A stretch of 64,000 nt of DNA from RGIG6353 sp045653035. Lineage in GTDB: Bacteria > Bacillota > Clostridia > Oscillospirales > SIG627. Below, piece after piece: positions 51,168-59,504 of the stretch. The DNA lies in NCBI GenBank assembly GCA_045653035.1, contig JAZOLO010000003.1:1-64000 (forward strand). Reading direction: 5' to 3'. Under the pieces are notes generated by a model that ran no database searches, had not been told where the DNA came from, and worked only from the letters and a program-made list of their open reading frames with translations. The number at the start of each line of letters is the position of its first letter. Position 1 is the stretch's first letter. The position numbers and the translations under genes are program-made.

Positions 51168-52553
51168 TTATTTTCCCACACAAAACTTTGAGAATATTTC
51201 GTTTACTACTTTTTCGGCAACCGTTCTTGAGTCAATCTCTCCCACGATATTCACAGCTCTTTCAAGTTCAATCGCTCCCATGTCCTTCATTCCGTCCTTA
51301 ACAAGGTGCTCTGCTTCGTCAAGTGTCTTAACCGTCTTTTTGAGGGAGGTAATCTGACGGATGTTTGTTATTACCTCACCACGCTCAACTGCGTTCTCTG
51401 AGGTAATAAAGCCTTCTATTACGGCTTTCTTCAAGGTGTCGATTCCCTCACCCGTTTTGCCCGAAATGGCAAAGCCACAACCTAGCTCCTTTTCAATGAG
51501 TTCTTTTTCAAGAACGCTTGCAAGGTCGCTTTTGGTGAACACAGGGATAATAACCTTATCTTCTGCTTTTTTCAGTTCTTCTATAATCTCCCTGTCACTG
51601 TCGTCAAGAGGACGGGATAGGTCAAAAAGAGGAAGGATAAGCTCGGTTGAGTCTTCAGAAATCTTTTCCTTTGCGATGTCCACACCCACCTTCTCGATTT
51701 CGTCCGATGTGTCTTTTCTGATACCTGCAGTATCAAAAAGGCGAAGTACAACGCCGTCAATCTCGACACTCTGTTCAAGAACGTCTCGGGTTGTACCCGG
51801 TATATCGGTAACGATAGCTTTTTTTGCAGAAAGAAGCAAGTTAAAGAAAGAGGATTTGCCAACGTTGGGCTTTCCTACGATCACTGTGTTTATTCCGTGC
51901 GCTACTGCGTGTCCGCTTTTATAGGTAGATATAAGTGACGTGCATTTAGCACGAGTATCGTTTATTTTGTCAAGGAGAGTTATATCATCCATATCCTCGA
52001 GGTCTTCCTCGGGATAGTCGATAGAAGCGTAAAGAGAGGAGATAAGTGATATGATTTCACCCGTTATTTCTTCAAGCTTTTCAGAAAGCACGCCGTCAAT
52101 ATGACGTGCTGAAAGACGTACTGCCCTCTCACCCTCTGCCGTAAGAAGGTCACCTATAGCTTCCGCTTCGGTAAGACTGATTTTATTATTTATAAATGCG
52201 CGTCGTGTAAATTCCCCCGCATCTGCCATTCTTGCACCTTTTTCGAGGACAGCAGAAAGAACCATGGCTGTTACGGTATAACCTCCGTGGCATGAGATTT
52301 CCACCATATCCTCACCCGTAAAGCTACGGGGGGCTACAAAATAGGTGAGCATTCCGCTGTCAATATTTGATTTTTCATCATAAATATCACCGTATACCGC
52401 ATAGCGTTCGGGGTAGCTTTTAAGAGCTTTTCCTGATTTTGCGGAAAATATCTTTTCTGAAAGCTCAATAGCACCGCTTCCCGATATTCTTATTACGGCA
52501 ATACCGCCCTGACCTCTTGGAGTAGATACGGCGGCAATTATATCACTTAACAT
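51168..52553 (-). CDS. mnmE: tRNA modification GTPase MnmE
   Basis: 461 residues: an N-terminal tetrahydrofolate-binding domain (to about 118), a helical domain, and an inserted Ras-like G domain with GKPNVGKSSFFN near 228, DIPGTTRD near 248, LFDTAGIRK near 272 and TKSD near 340. It ends FCVGK; the C-terminal Cys in the F-C-x-G-K motif is essential in characterised enzymes. It partners MnmG, whose gene follows directly. Confidence 0.97.
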   Translation of the reverse strand: MLSDIIAAVSTPRGQGGIAVIRISGSGAIELSEKIFSAKSGKALKSYPERYAVYGDIYDEKSNIDSGMLTYFVAPRSFTGEDMVEISCHGGYTVTAMVLSAVLEKGARMADAGEFTRRAFINNKISLTEAEAIGDLLTAEGERAVRLSARHIDGVLSEKLEEITGEIISLISSLYASIDYPEEDLEDMDDITLLDKINDTRAKCTSLISTYKSGHAVAHGINTVIVGKPNVGKSSFFNLLLSAKKAIVTDIPGTTRDVLEQSVEIDGVVLRLFDTAGIRKDTSDEIEKVGVDIAKEKISEDSTELILPLFDLSRPLDDSDREIIEELKKAEDKVIIPVFTKSDLASVLEKELIEKELGCGFAISGKTGEGIDTLKKAVIEGFITSENAVERGEVITNIRQITSLKKTVKTLDEAEHLVKDGMKDMGAIELERAVNIVGEIDSRTVAEKVVNEIFSKFCVGK

Positions 52554-52574
52554 AATGCTCCTTATAAAAACAAT

Positions 52575-52613
52575 GGGTAAATTCAGGGCAAGAGCCTGAA
52601 TTTACCCTTTTTC
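52575..52613 (-). terminator. Hairpin between jag and mnmE, possible attenuator
   Basis: GGGTAAATTCAGG pairs perfectly with 52595-52607 (13 bp, 7-base loop). On the minus strand ATTGTTTTTAT follows, then the mnmE ribosome site, so it could partly separate mnmE-mnmG-rsmG from the upstream genes. Confidence 0.7.
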
Positions 52614-52614
52614 T

Positions 52615-53430
52615 TTAATAAATATCGCTTTCGTCGGGGTCTGCTAATCCCAGTTCTTCTATGCTCTTTGCCTTTACAACGGGTTGCTTTGAAACGCCAC
52701 CGCCTGCATAGGTCAAAGGGATATCGGGATCAAGTGCCTTTTTGGGGGCTTTATCTACTTTTTTAACCTCTGCACTCTTCTGGACTTTGGGTTTCTGGTT
52801 TCTCTGATTTTCAGGTGAAACCACAACCTTACGCTGATCACCTGAGCCTACCGAGAAGGTAGTAACTCCTTCGATGTTCTGTACCTCTGAATGAATAGTA
52901 CGGCGCTCGTATGCACTCATAGGTTCAAGGGCAATATTTCTGCCCTGTCTCTTTGCTCTTGCGGCAGTCTTCTGTGCAAGCTTACGAAGTGCGTCCTGAC
53001 GCTTTTCACGGTAGTTTTCAACGTCTACCACGTATCTGCGGTAGCCTTCAACACCTTTGTTTGCTGCGAGGTTTGTGAGATACTGGAGAGCCTCAAGAAT
53101 TTCTCCGTGGTGACCGATAATAAGTCCCATATCGTCGCCTGTCACGCTGATAGTTGCTTCCTTATCCGAATTCTCGGTAAACACAATATCGTCAGTGGAA
53201 AGGTCAAGGTCCTGAAGTACGGTTTTTACAAAGTTCAAAGCAAGCTCGTCGGGAGTTTCTTCTATCTTCACTCTGATTTTCGCATCCTGTGCTCCTATTC
53301 CGAAAAGTCCTTTCTTTGACTCTGATACGACCTCGTATTTAAGGTCTTCTTTTCTAATGCCTGTCTGCTCGGATGCAAGTTCAATTGCTTCTTCCACAGA
53401 TTTGGCAGATATAACTAATTCTTTTGCCAA
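52615..53430 (-). CDS. khpB: RNA-binding protein Jag/KhpB
   Basis: 271 residues: a Jag N-terminal domain (1-50, ending KKGLFGIG), a KH domain with GLIIGHHGEILEALQYLTN near residue 117, and an R3H domain with RKLAQKTAARAKRQGRNIALEPMSAYERRTIH near 148-180. KhpB binds many mRNAs and sRNAs with KhpA and affects division and cell-wall growth in relatives. A basic, then acidic tail of about 65 residues follows the R3H domain, where most homologues stop. Confidence 0.93.
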   Translation of the reverse strand: MAKELVISAKSVEEAIELASEQTGIRKEDLKYEVVSESKKGLFGIGAQDAKIRVKIEETPDELALNFVKTVLQDLDLSTDDIVFTENSDKEATISVTGDDMGLIIGHHGEILEALQYLTNLAANKGVEGYRRYVVDVENYREKRQDALRKLAQKTAARAKRQGRNIALEPMSAYERRTIHSEVQNIEGVTTFSVGSGDQRKVVVSPENQRNQKPKVQKSAEVKKVDKAPKKALDPDIPLTYAGGGVSKQPVVKAKSIEELGLADPDESDIY

Positions 53431-53457
53431 CGGAAATTTCCTCCCAAAATAAATATA

Positions 53458-54564
53458 TTACTTCAGAGGCGCTTTGGGGATAATTGAGTCTCCCTTGGGC
53501 TCATCCTCTTCTTCGTCTGATAAAATGCTACTATTTGCTGTACTCTCTACAGGTGTTTCGTCATCGTCGTCATCAAAGATAAGTGACTTACGGTTTGTAT
53601 TTTCAGATGCCTTGTAGGGCTTTGATTTGTTCTGTGCGGCGTATGCCTTTTCTGCTGCACGAAGCTCCTCCTCCGTCATTGCGGGAATGGGAAACATACG
53701 GCTTAAGATAAACTGCTGAATGAACGACAGAATGGAGCGGTAAGTCCAATAAAGACCCATTACTGCAGGCCAACGGAAAGCAAGGTACGCCGAGAAGAGA
53801 GGCATCATGATATTCATGAGCTTCATGCTGGATTCCGCTTCTGCATTGGTGGGTGACTGATAGGTAAACTTACGGGTAAGCTTCTGACCGTAATATGCCG
53901 AAAGGAAGGTTATAACAGGGATAATGAGAAGCTGATAAGCTCCGTCAAACGCCTTCATAGGAGTCATGGACAGGTCGAGGAAGTTACCAAACATAGAGAA
54001 GTTGGGAATAACGTAGCCTTCAACGGCTTCCTTTATAGATGCTACGTTACCGTTTGCTATAATCTCTCTTATAAGAGGTATTTCAAACTGTGAAAGCTGT
54101 TTTACACCCATCGAAGCATAGGTTTCTGCAAAGGTGGGTGAAATTCCCTCAACTATTCCCTTGAGGTTCATAATAAGGCTCTCGTCCATACCCGAAACGT
54201 ATGAAAGAGGTCTCTGAATTACGTAGAAAAGGGCGATAAGAATGGGGAACTGTATAAGAAGAGGAAGACATCCCGAAAGAGGACTGAAGTTTTCCTCCTG
54301 ATAGAGCTTCTGTATCTCCTCTTGCATCTTCATCTGAGTAGCACGGTCTGTTCTGCCCGCATACTTCTTGCGGATAGCCGCTTCCTTAGGACGAAGCTTT
54401 GCCTGTTTCTGAGAGTTCTTTTGCTGTTTTATTCCAAAAGGGAAAAGTAAAATCTGCACGATAAGTGAAAAGAGAAGAAGCGCTACTGCGTAGCCGCCGA
54501 AATTCTCACAAATACCGTAGCACAGTTTCATTAGCCAGCCAAAGGCTTTATAAATAATCTGCAT
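53458..54564 (-). CDS. yidC: Membrane protein insertase YidC/OxaA
   Basis: A 368-residue, Gram-positive-type YidC without the large periplasmic domain. Five helices are visible, from YAVALLLFSLIVQILLFPF at the start to VMGLYWTYRSILSFIQQFIL near 285. The conserved cytosolic hairpin is QQKNSQKQAKLRPKEAAIRKKYAG, followed by FSPLSGCLPLLIQFPILIALF. The inner-face Arg in LIVQILLFPFGIKQQ-type homologues is not obvious here. A charged tail (310-368) is rich in Glu/Asp and Ser. It inserts membrane proteins alone or with SecYEG. Confidence 0.95.
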   Translation of the reverse strand: MQIIYKAFGWLMKLCYGICENFGGYAVALLLFSLIVQILLFPFGIKQQKNSQKQAKLRPKEAAIRKKYAGRTDRATQMKMQEEIQKLYQEENFSPLSGCLPLLIQFPILIALFYVIQRPLSYVSGMDESLIMNLKGIVEGISPTFAETYASMGVKQLSQFEIPLIREIIANGNVASIKEAVEGYVIPNFSMFGNFLDLSMTPMKAFDGAYQLLIIPVITFLSAYYGQKLTRKFTYQSPTNAEAESSMKLMNIMMPLFSAYLAFRWPAVMGLYWTYRSILSFIQQFILSRMFPIPAMTEEELRAAEKAYAAQNKSKPYKASENTNRKSLIFDDDDDETPVESTANSSILSDEEEDEPKGDSIIPKAPLK

Positions 54565-54585
54565 TTATTGCTCCTTTAATTTTAT

Positions 54586-54795
54586 TCAAGGGACGGGGTC
54601 ATAACCGCCCTTGCAAAACGGATTGCATCTCAGTATTCGCCACAAGGTAAGAAAAAGACCCTTGAAAGCTCCGTGCTTTTCAAACGCCTCTATTGCATAC
54701 TGTGAGCAAGTAGGCGTAAAACGACAGCAAGGCGGGAAAAGAGGAGAAATAAACTTTCGGTAAAGTTTAATAAAAAAAATAAAAACATGTTTCAT
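54586..54795 (-). CDS. yidD: Membrane protein insertion efficiency factor YidD
   Basis: 69 residues with the family core LYRKFISPLFPPCCRFTPTCSQYAIEAFEKHGAFKG and WRILRCNPFCKGGYDPVP. It is an amphipathic peripheral membrane protein that helps YidC. Its start overlaps the rnpA stop by 4 bases. Confidence 0.97.
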   Translation of the reverse strand: MKHVFIFFIKLYRKFISPLFPPCCRFTPTCSQYAIEAFEKHGAFKGLFLTLWRILRCNPFCKGGYDPVP

Positions 54796-55157
54796 TGTTC
54801 TTTTCCTGTGACACCAAGTTCTTCAAATGCACGTTTCACGTCCCGTAGGACGTCCTGCATACGGGTGGTTTTCAAAAAGCATCTTTTTCTTGCAACAAAA
54901 ACGAAATAGTAAGGCTTCGTGTTTATATCGCTCCCCTCAAGTATGAGAGTGCGGTAAGCCTCACGAATAATACGGCGCGCTCTGTTGCGCTCTACTGCAC
55001 CGCCCATCTTTTTACTTGCGGTTATCCCTATCATGGCATGTGGCAGATTATTGTTCTTACGGCAATATACTGCCACAGTCGGTTGTGGGGAGCTTTTAGC
55101 CTTCAAGTACATGCGGGTAAATACCGAATTATTCTTGATTGTAAATATTTTTTCCAT
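54792..55157 (-). CDS. rnpA: Ribonuclease P protein component
   Basis: A 121-residue basic protein that assists RNase P RNA in tRNA 5' maturation. The signature is KKMGGAVERNRARRIIREAYR near residue 52, preceded by the family start FTRMYLKAKSS and followed by YYFVFVARKRC. It lies about 100 bases after rpmH, the standard pairing. Confidence 0.95.
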   Translation of the reverse strand: MEKIFTIKNNSVFTRMYLKAKSSPQPTVAVYCRKNNNLPHAMIGITASKKMGGAVERNRARRIIREAYRTLILEGSDINTKPYYFVFVARKRCFLKTTRMQDVLRDVKRAFEELGVTGKEQ

Positions 55158-55256
55158 ATTTCCTCAAATAAAAGGAAAAACCCCCGAATAAAGCCGCCCA
55201 CAGTTAATGGGTTCGGAATTCTTATCGGCGGTTTAACATCTGCACTATCTGCTATC
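55158..55256 (-). other. Structured rpmH-rnpA intergenic region
   Basis: On the minus strand CCGAACCC can pair with GGGGGTT across the gap, and CCCA/TGGG forms a small inner hairpin, ending GGGGGTTTTTCC. This resembles a leaky terminator that would lower rnpA relative to rpmH, as known in other bacteria. Confidence 0.4.
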
Positions 55257-55391
55257 TTAATAAGTAAGACGTGCTCTTCCTTTTGCTCTGCGTCTCTTGA
55301 GAACCTTTCTTCCGTTAGCAGTCTTCATTCTCTTACGGAAACCGTGTTCCATCTTTCTCTGTCTCTTCTTAGGCTGGTATGTTCTAAGCAT
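55257..55391 (-). CDS. rpmH: 50S ribosomal protein L34
   Basis: 44 residues, almost invariant in bacteria: MLRTYQPKKRQRKMEHGFRK, then MKTANGRKVLKRRRAKGRAR, ending LTY. AAGGAGG precedes the ATG by 7 bases. It is the promoter-proximal gene of the cluster running to rsmG. dnaA, its usual divergent neighbour at the origin, is absent; an orphan binding-protein gene lies upstream instead. Confidence 0.98.
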   Translation of the reverse strand: MLRTYQPKKRQRKMEHGFRKRMKTANGRKVLKRRRAKGRARLTY

Positions 55392-55457
55392 ATCTGCACC
55401 TCCTTTTATAGCCATCACGTAAAGATACGCGTGTTGTCAATTTTTTCGTCGCATATC

Positions 55458-55486
55458 ATTATACAAATTTTTATGCGACTTGTCAA
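55458..55486 (-). promoter_or_regulatory. Consensus promoter of the rpmH cluster
   Basis: A perfect TTGACA (55481-55486), a 17-base spacer and a perfect TATAAT (55458-55463) on the minus strand, 66 bases upstream of rpmH. Confidence 0.95.
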
Positions 55487-55554
55487 TAGTTTTTTTGTTT
55501 TTTCTTTCGCAAGTTTTGAGTGGCACGTTGCCATGCCACTCAAAACATGCATTT

Positions 55555-57456
55555 TTATTCTTCTGTTACTGTTTCTAATTCAGCTTCTGCTGTTTCCTCA
55601 CCCTCGGGGAGTACTTCGCCCTCAGCAAGCTCGGGATTGAGAAGTGCCGCTTCTTCTCTTCTCTTCTTTTCTTCCTTGGAAATTACCGAGTTATCTATCG
55701 CGGTTGTTCCCCCGGGACGTGTTGCCGAGAATGTTGAAAAGGTTCCGTTAAGGCTTGTAAGAAGTGCGTTATAGGTTTCTAAATAAGGCTCGTCCTCTTC
55801 AACGGGATAAAGTCCGAGTACGTCTTCGTATTTACCCATCCTTGTGGTTGCTTCCTCAAGTACTGCATCAATTTCAACTTCGCCTTTCATAAGACCGTAA
55901 ATGTATTCTTTGGCTATTCTGTTGATTTCGGTGAATGCCTTTTCGTCTTCACCGTCTAGCTCCTCGGAATATCCGATGAATGCACTTGCCTTGATATTAA
56001 GATTTCTCTGAATTGAATTCTGTTGGTAGTTTGCACCAAGCTCTTGGGGTACGTAACCGATAAGGCTGTTACCAAATCTTTCAAATGCTATATTATAATC
56101 ATTTGTAAGCTTTGTAATAGTTTCGCCGTCAAGATTTACTTCATAGTGAACGTTTTCTACACCGAAGGTAATAAGATTACGAAGATCTTCATTGGTGCAG
56201 AAGCCAGAGATAAGCTGAACTGCACGGCTGGGATACTTACAAGATGTGCTTACTACGAATGTAGAACCAAATGCATCCTTTGTGGTTACCTTGGGATATG
56301 TGTAGGTATAGTATGAATACTTGTCTGACTTGTCTCCGAGCTGTGCCTTAATCTCGTCAAGAGTTCCCTGGAAGATACCAACTGCGAAATCGGTAGTCTT
56401 GGGGTCTGCTCCCTCCGCACCAAAGAAACCAGAAGCACGGTATTTGCTCATCTTCTTGAAGTGAAGATATGCAACACCTGAGTTCATACCTGAACCTATA
56501 TCGAATGTGAATTCAAGCTCATTGGAATTTGTTGCTGTTGCTTCTATATTTTTTGTACCGTACGCTGGGAAGTTATCCATGTCGTTGTTGTAGAAGTCGA
56601 AGCTCTGGATAGCCTTAGGAGGTGCCAAAAATACTGTGCACTTCTCATTTGCCTTAACGGTGTCAAGCCACTCATCAAGTGAGTTGAGCGTAGGAGGGAT
56701 ATCTGTGGGAAGCTCAAGTCCGTACTTTTCAACGAGATCTGTTCTGAACGCATAATAATAACCTTCGTTGCTATCGGCACCAAGCTTTCTGTTAGCAGGT
56801 ACACCATAGTATGAACCTGCTACCTTTGCAACTGCAACAGTGAGGGGGTTTACGTACTTGGTAATGATGCTGTATGTACTTGTAAGAGGTGATGAAATAT
56901 CAGCTATTCTCTCACGCTCGATGAGGTCGAGATAATATTTGTAGTCATCTACAAGGAAAAGGTCTAGCTGAACATCGTCGGACATGGTAACGCTGATCTC
57001 TTCCATTGATTCTCCGCGTGCTTCATTCCACTTCTCGTATTCTCTCTGGGCACGCTTTTTTTCCTTCTGCTGGTCGATAGTCAGAGCCTTAGCAGCAAGT
57101 CTTGCCGCCTTTGCCGCAGCAGTAGCAGCCTTTTCTGCAAGCTCTGTTCTTTCTATCTGCTCGTCAACGGAAACAAATGCGTTTTCTATCGTTTCACTGT
57201 AGTCCTCTGCACTGAGCAAATGGAGCTCAACAGTAGTCTTATACTTATCCTCTGTTATCCTATTGATTTCAGACTCTACAAGGGCTATTGCTTCGTCTGT
57301 AGTACCCTCTTCCTTTATTCCGTAAAGGGTGAGAGTTATTGCAGGAATAGAGCTTGTTTCTTCTTCGTAGTCGGTGTCTACATCCGAGCAGGAAGTAAGA
57401 AGAACCGACGTACACATTGCTACAAGAAGGAGCAAGCTTATAATCTTATTTCTCAT
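55555..57456 (-). CDS. Orphan extracellular solute-binding lipoprotein with Ala/Lys-rich helical insert
   Basis: 633 residues. The lipoprotein signal has the lipobox LLTSC (Cys near residue 23). The fold is that of a family 1 sugar-type binding protein: ITLTLYGIKEEGT at the start, LDLFLVDDYKYYLDLI, YYGVPANRKLG and GYYYAFRTDLVEKYGLELP. Between residues 100 and 150 sits an insert of about 45 residues rich in Ala, Lys and Glu, probably a coiled coil. An acidic low-complexity tail ends the protein. No permease or ATPase gene is adjacent. The start at 57456 has AGGAGG upstream. Confidence 0.82.
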   Translation of the reverse strand: MRNKIISLLLLVAMCTSVLLTSCSDVDTDYEEETSSIPAITLTLYGIKEEGTTDEAIALVESEINRITEDKYKTTVELHLLSAEDYSETIENAFVSVDEQIERTELAEKAATAAAKAARLAAKALTIDQQKEKKRAQREYEKWNEARGESMEEISVTMSDDVQLDLFLVDDYKYYLDLIERERIADISSPLTSTYSIITKYVNPLTVAVAKVAGSYYGVPANRKLGADSNEGYYYAFRTDLVEKYGLELPTDIPPTLNSLDEWLDTVKANEKCTVFLAPPKAIQSFDFYNNDMDNFPAYGTKNIEATATNSNELEFTFDIGSGMNSGVAYLHFKKMSKYRASGFFGAEGADPKTTDFAVGIFQGTLDEIKAQLGDKSDKYSYYTYTYPKVTTKDAFGSTFVVSTSCKYPSRAVQLISGFCTNEDLRNLITFGVENVHYEVNLDGETITKLTNDYNIAFERFGNSLIGYVPQELGANYQQNSIQRNLNIKASAFIGYSEELDGEDEKAFTEINRIAKEYIYGLMKGEVEIDAVLEEATTRMGKYEDVLGLYPVEEDEPYLETYNALLTSLNGTFSTFSATRPGGTTAIDNSVISKEEKKRREEAALLNPELAEGEVLPEGEETAEAELETVTEE

Positions 57457-57533
57457 GGGAAACCTCCTCAATATAATACAAAGAAAATTAGCTGTGACGG
57501 GCATTCGCACGGCACTATATCATAAACAAAGTT

Positions 57534-57562
57534 ATTTTACACTATTGTGAGCTTTATGTCAA
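57534..57562 (-). promoter_or_regulatory. Promoter of the orphan binding-protein gene
   Basis: A perfect TTGACA (57557-57562), a 17-base spacer and TAAAAT (57534-57539) on the minus strand. Confidence 0.8.
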
Positions 57563-57622
57563 GTGAGAAAATACCCAATTCACAGGGCAATATTTTATGA
57601 AAAGTCACAACTTGTGGAAATT

Positions 57623-58315
57623 TTACAAACATTTAATAATTTCAGAAAGGGCTTCGCCTGCCTGAATTGATGCCGACTCCGAAAAGGTGTCGTAGCTCAT
57701 GCCTGCATTGTTATCGGCAAAATCCGAAATACTCCTTATTACGAGAAAGGGTACTTCGTTAAGAATACAGGTTTGTGAAATGGAAGCTCCCTCCATTTCG
57801 ACGCACGAGCCCGAGAGCTCTTCTCTGAGGTAACGGCTCTTTTCGCTGTCCTCCACAAAAGAGTCTCCGCTGACAATACGCCCTGTAACGTAGTTCTTTA
57901 TTTTGCCCAGACTCTTAAGCTTTTTACAAGCAGCTTCAGCAAGTGAAACAAGATTTTCGTCACATTTAAAAACACTTGTTTTCAAATTAACATCCTCTTC
58001 CAGAAGGGACATAGGATAAAAATCGTGATAGGTAGTATCTCTTGCCACCACCATGTCAAGAACAGAAAGACTTTTGTCAAGTCCTCCTGCTATTCCTACG
58101 TTTATAACGTAATCGGGTGAAAAGCGGTCAATCAATCGCTGAGTTGCAACCGCACTGTTCACTTTACCTATTCCCGACACCGTAGCTATTATAAGGTGTC
58201 CCGAATATATACACTTATATATCGCATTTTTGGAGTCAATAAGACTTGCCCCGAAATTTTCTCTTATATATGCTATCTCTTTATCCATAGCACATATTAC
58301 GGCAACCGTACTCAT
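57623..58315 (-). CDS. mtnN: 5'-methylthioadenosine/S-adenosylhomocysteine nucleosidase
   Basis: It cleaves adenine from MTA and SAH, recycling products of SAM use. The 230 residues show the whole family pattern: VAVICAMDKEIAYI at the start, ATVSGIGKVNSAVATQRLID near 58, VINVGIAGGLD near 88, VSGDSFV near 148, CVEMEGASISQTC near 172 (the MEG motif binds ribose) and RSISDFAD near 197 (catalytic Asp). It lies 9 bases after the second rpoD-like gene, probably on its transcript. Confidence 0.96.
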   Translation of the reverse strand: MSTVAVICAMDKEIAYIRENFGASLIDSKNAIYKCIYSGHLIIATVSGIGKVNSAVATQRLIDRFSPDYVINVGIAGGLDKSLSVLDMVVARDTTYHDFYPMSLLEEDVNLKTSVFKCDENLVSLAEAACKKLKSLGKIKNYVTGRIVSGDSFVEDSEKSRYLREELSGSCVEMEGASISQTCILNEVPFLVIRSISDFADNNAGMSYDTFSESASIQAGEALSEIIKCL

Positions 58316-58324
58316 TTTACCACC

Positions 58325-59467
58325 TCAATCAAGATAGTCGCGAAGCTTCTTGGAACGGCTTGGATGTCTGAGCTTTCTGAGTGCCTTCGCTTCAATCTGT
58401 CTTATACGCTCTCTTGTGATGTTGAACTCGCGTCCAACCTCCTCAAGGGTTCTGGTTCTTCCGTCCTCAAGCCCGAAGCGAAGCTTCAGAACGCTCTTTT
58501 CGCGTGGGGTTAAGGTATTGAGCACCTCTTCAAGCTGTTCGCGGAACATTGTAAAGCTTACAGCGTCGGCAGGTGCAGGTGCTTCGTCATCGGGAATGAA
58601 GTCTCCAAGATGACTGTCCTCCTCCTCACCGATAGGAGTTTCAAGAGATACCGGCTCCTGTGCTACCTTAAGAATATCACGCACCTTGTCTACGGGCATT
58701 CCTATTGCCTCTGAAATTTCCTCGGGAGTAGCGTCATGTCCCTCCTCCTGTAAAATCTGTCTTGATGCTCTCTGTACCTTATGTATGGTTTCCACCATGT
58801 GTACAGGAATTCTTATGGTTCTTGCCTGGTCAGCAATAGCTCTTGTTATTGCCTGTCTTATCCACCAGGTTGCGTAGGTTGAAAACTTATATGCCTTTGT
58901 GTAGTCGAACTTTTCAACCGCCTTCATTAGTCCGAGGTTTCCCTCCTGTATAAGGTCAAGGAAGTACATTCCGCGTCCCATGTATCTCTTTGCTATACTT
59001 ACAACAAGCCTGAGATTTGCTTCTACAAGAAGCTGTTTTGCCTCCTCATCGCCTTCAAGCATTTTCTGAGAAAGCTCAATTTCTCGCTCCGTTTCGAGAA
59101 GTGGCACCTTGCCTATCTCCTTAAGATACATTCTTACGTGGTCTTCAATAGCAAGTCCTTCACTTGTGAGGGCGTTTTCCATGTCCTCGGAGGTTTCAAG
59201 TGTTTCAACCTCTTCTATATCGGAATCGTCAAAGCCGTCAACGTCAGGGTAGGCATCTATTATTTCAATGCCCATTGCCTCCATCGTTTCGTATACCTTC
59301 TCCATTGCCTCTGGGTCTATATCAACGCCCTCGAGTGCTTCCATTATTTCAAGAGGAGTAACGCTTCCTCTTGCCTTGACTTTTTTGATGAACGCCAGTA
59401 TTTCTGGCTTTAAGTCCTTTGACTGTAAGGTTATTTCGGAGTCCTTCTCCATGTTGCTCGCTGTCAT
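58325..59467 (-). CDS. rpoD: Primary-type sigma factor RpoD (copy 2, SigA-like)
   Basis: 380 residues with regions 1.1 to 4.2 complete: an acidic N-terminus, EDHVRMYLKEIGKVPLL (region 1.2), FLDLIQEGNLGLMKAVEKFDY with TYATWWIRQAITRAIADQARTIRIPVHM (regions 2.2-2.4), region 3, and EEVGREFNITRERIRQIEAKALRKLRHPSRSKKLRDYLD (region 4.2). It is the closer match to standard SigA, including GEEEDSHLGDF and the C-terminus RDYLD. A complete paralogue lies 37 bases upstream in the same direction. Confidence 0.96.
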   Translation of the reverse strand: MTASNMEKDSEITLQSKDLKPEILAFIKKVKARGSVTPLEIMEALEGVDIDPEAMEKVYETMEAMGIEIIDAYPDVDGFDDSDIEEVETLETSEDMENALTSEGLAIEDHVRMYLKEIGKVPLLETEREIELSQKMLEGDEEAKQLLVEANLRLVVSIAKRYMGRGMYFLDLIQEGNLGLMKAVEKFDYTKAYKFSTYATWWIRQAITRAIADQARTIRIPVHMVETIHKVQRASRQILQEEGHDATPEEISEAIGMPVDKVRDILKVAQEPVSLETPIGEEEDSHLGDFIPDDEAPAPADAVSFTMFREQLEEVLNTLTPREKSVLKLRFGLEDGRTRTLEEVGREFNITRERIRQIEAKALRKLRHPSRSKKLRDYLD

Positions 59468-59504
59468 TTTACAATAGTCCCTTTCTTTTTATACAACTGA
59501 TATA

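Noticed and set aside
55391..55560. Chromosome origin next to rpmH
   Set aside because: No dnaA gene and no cluster of TTATNCACA boxes was seen; the stretch holds only the rpmH promoter and an AT-rich tail.
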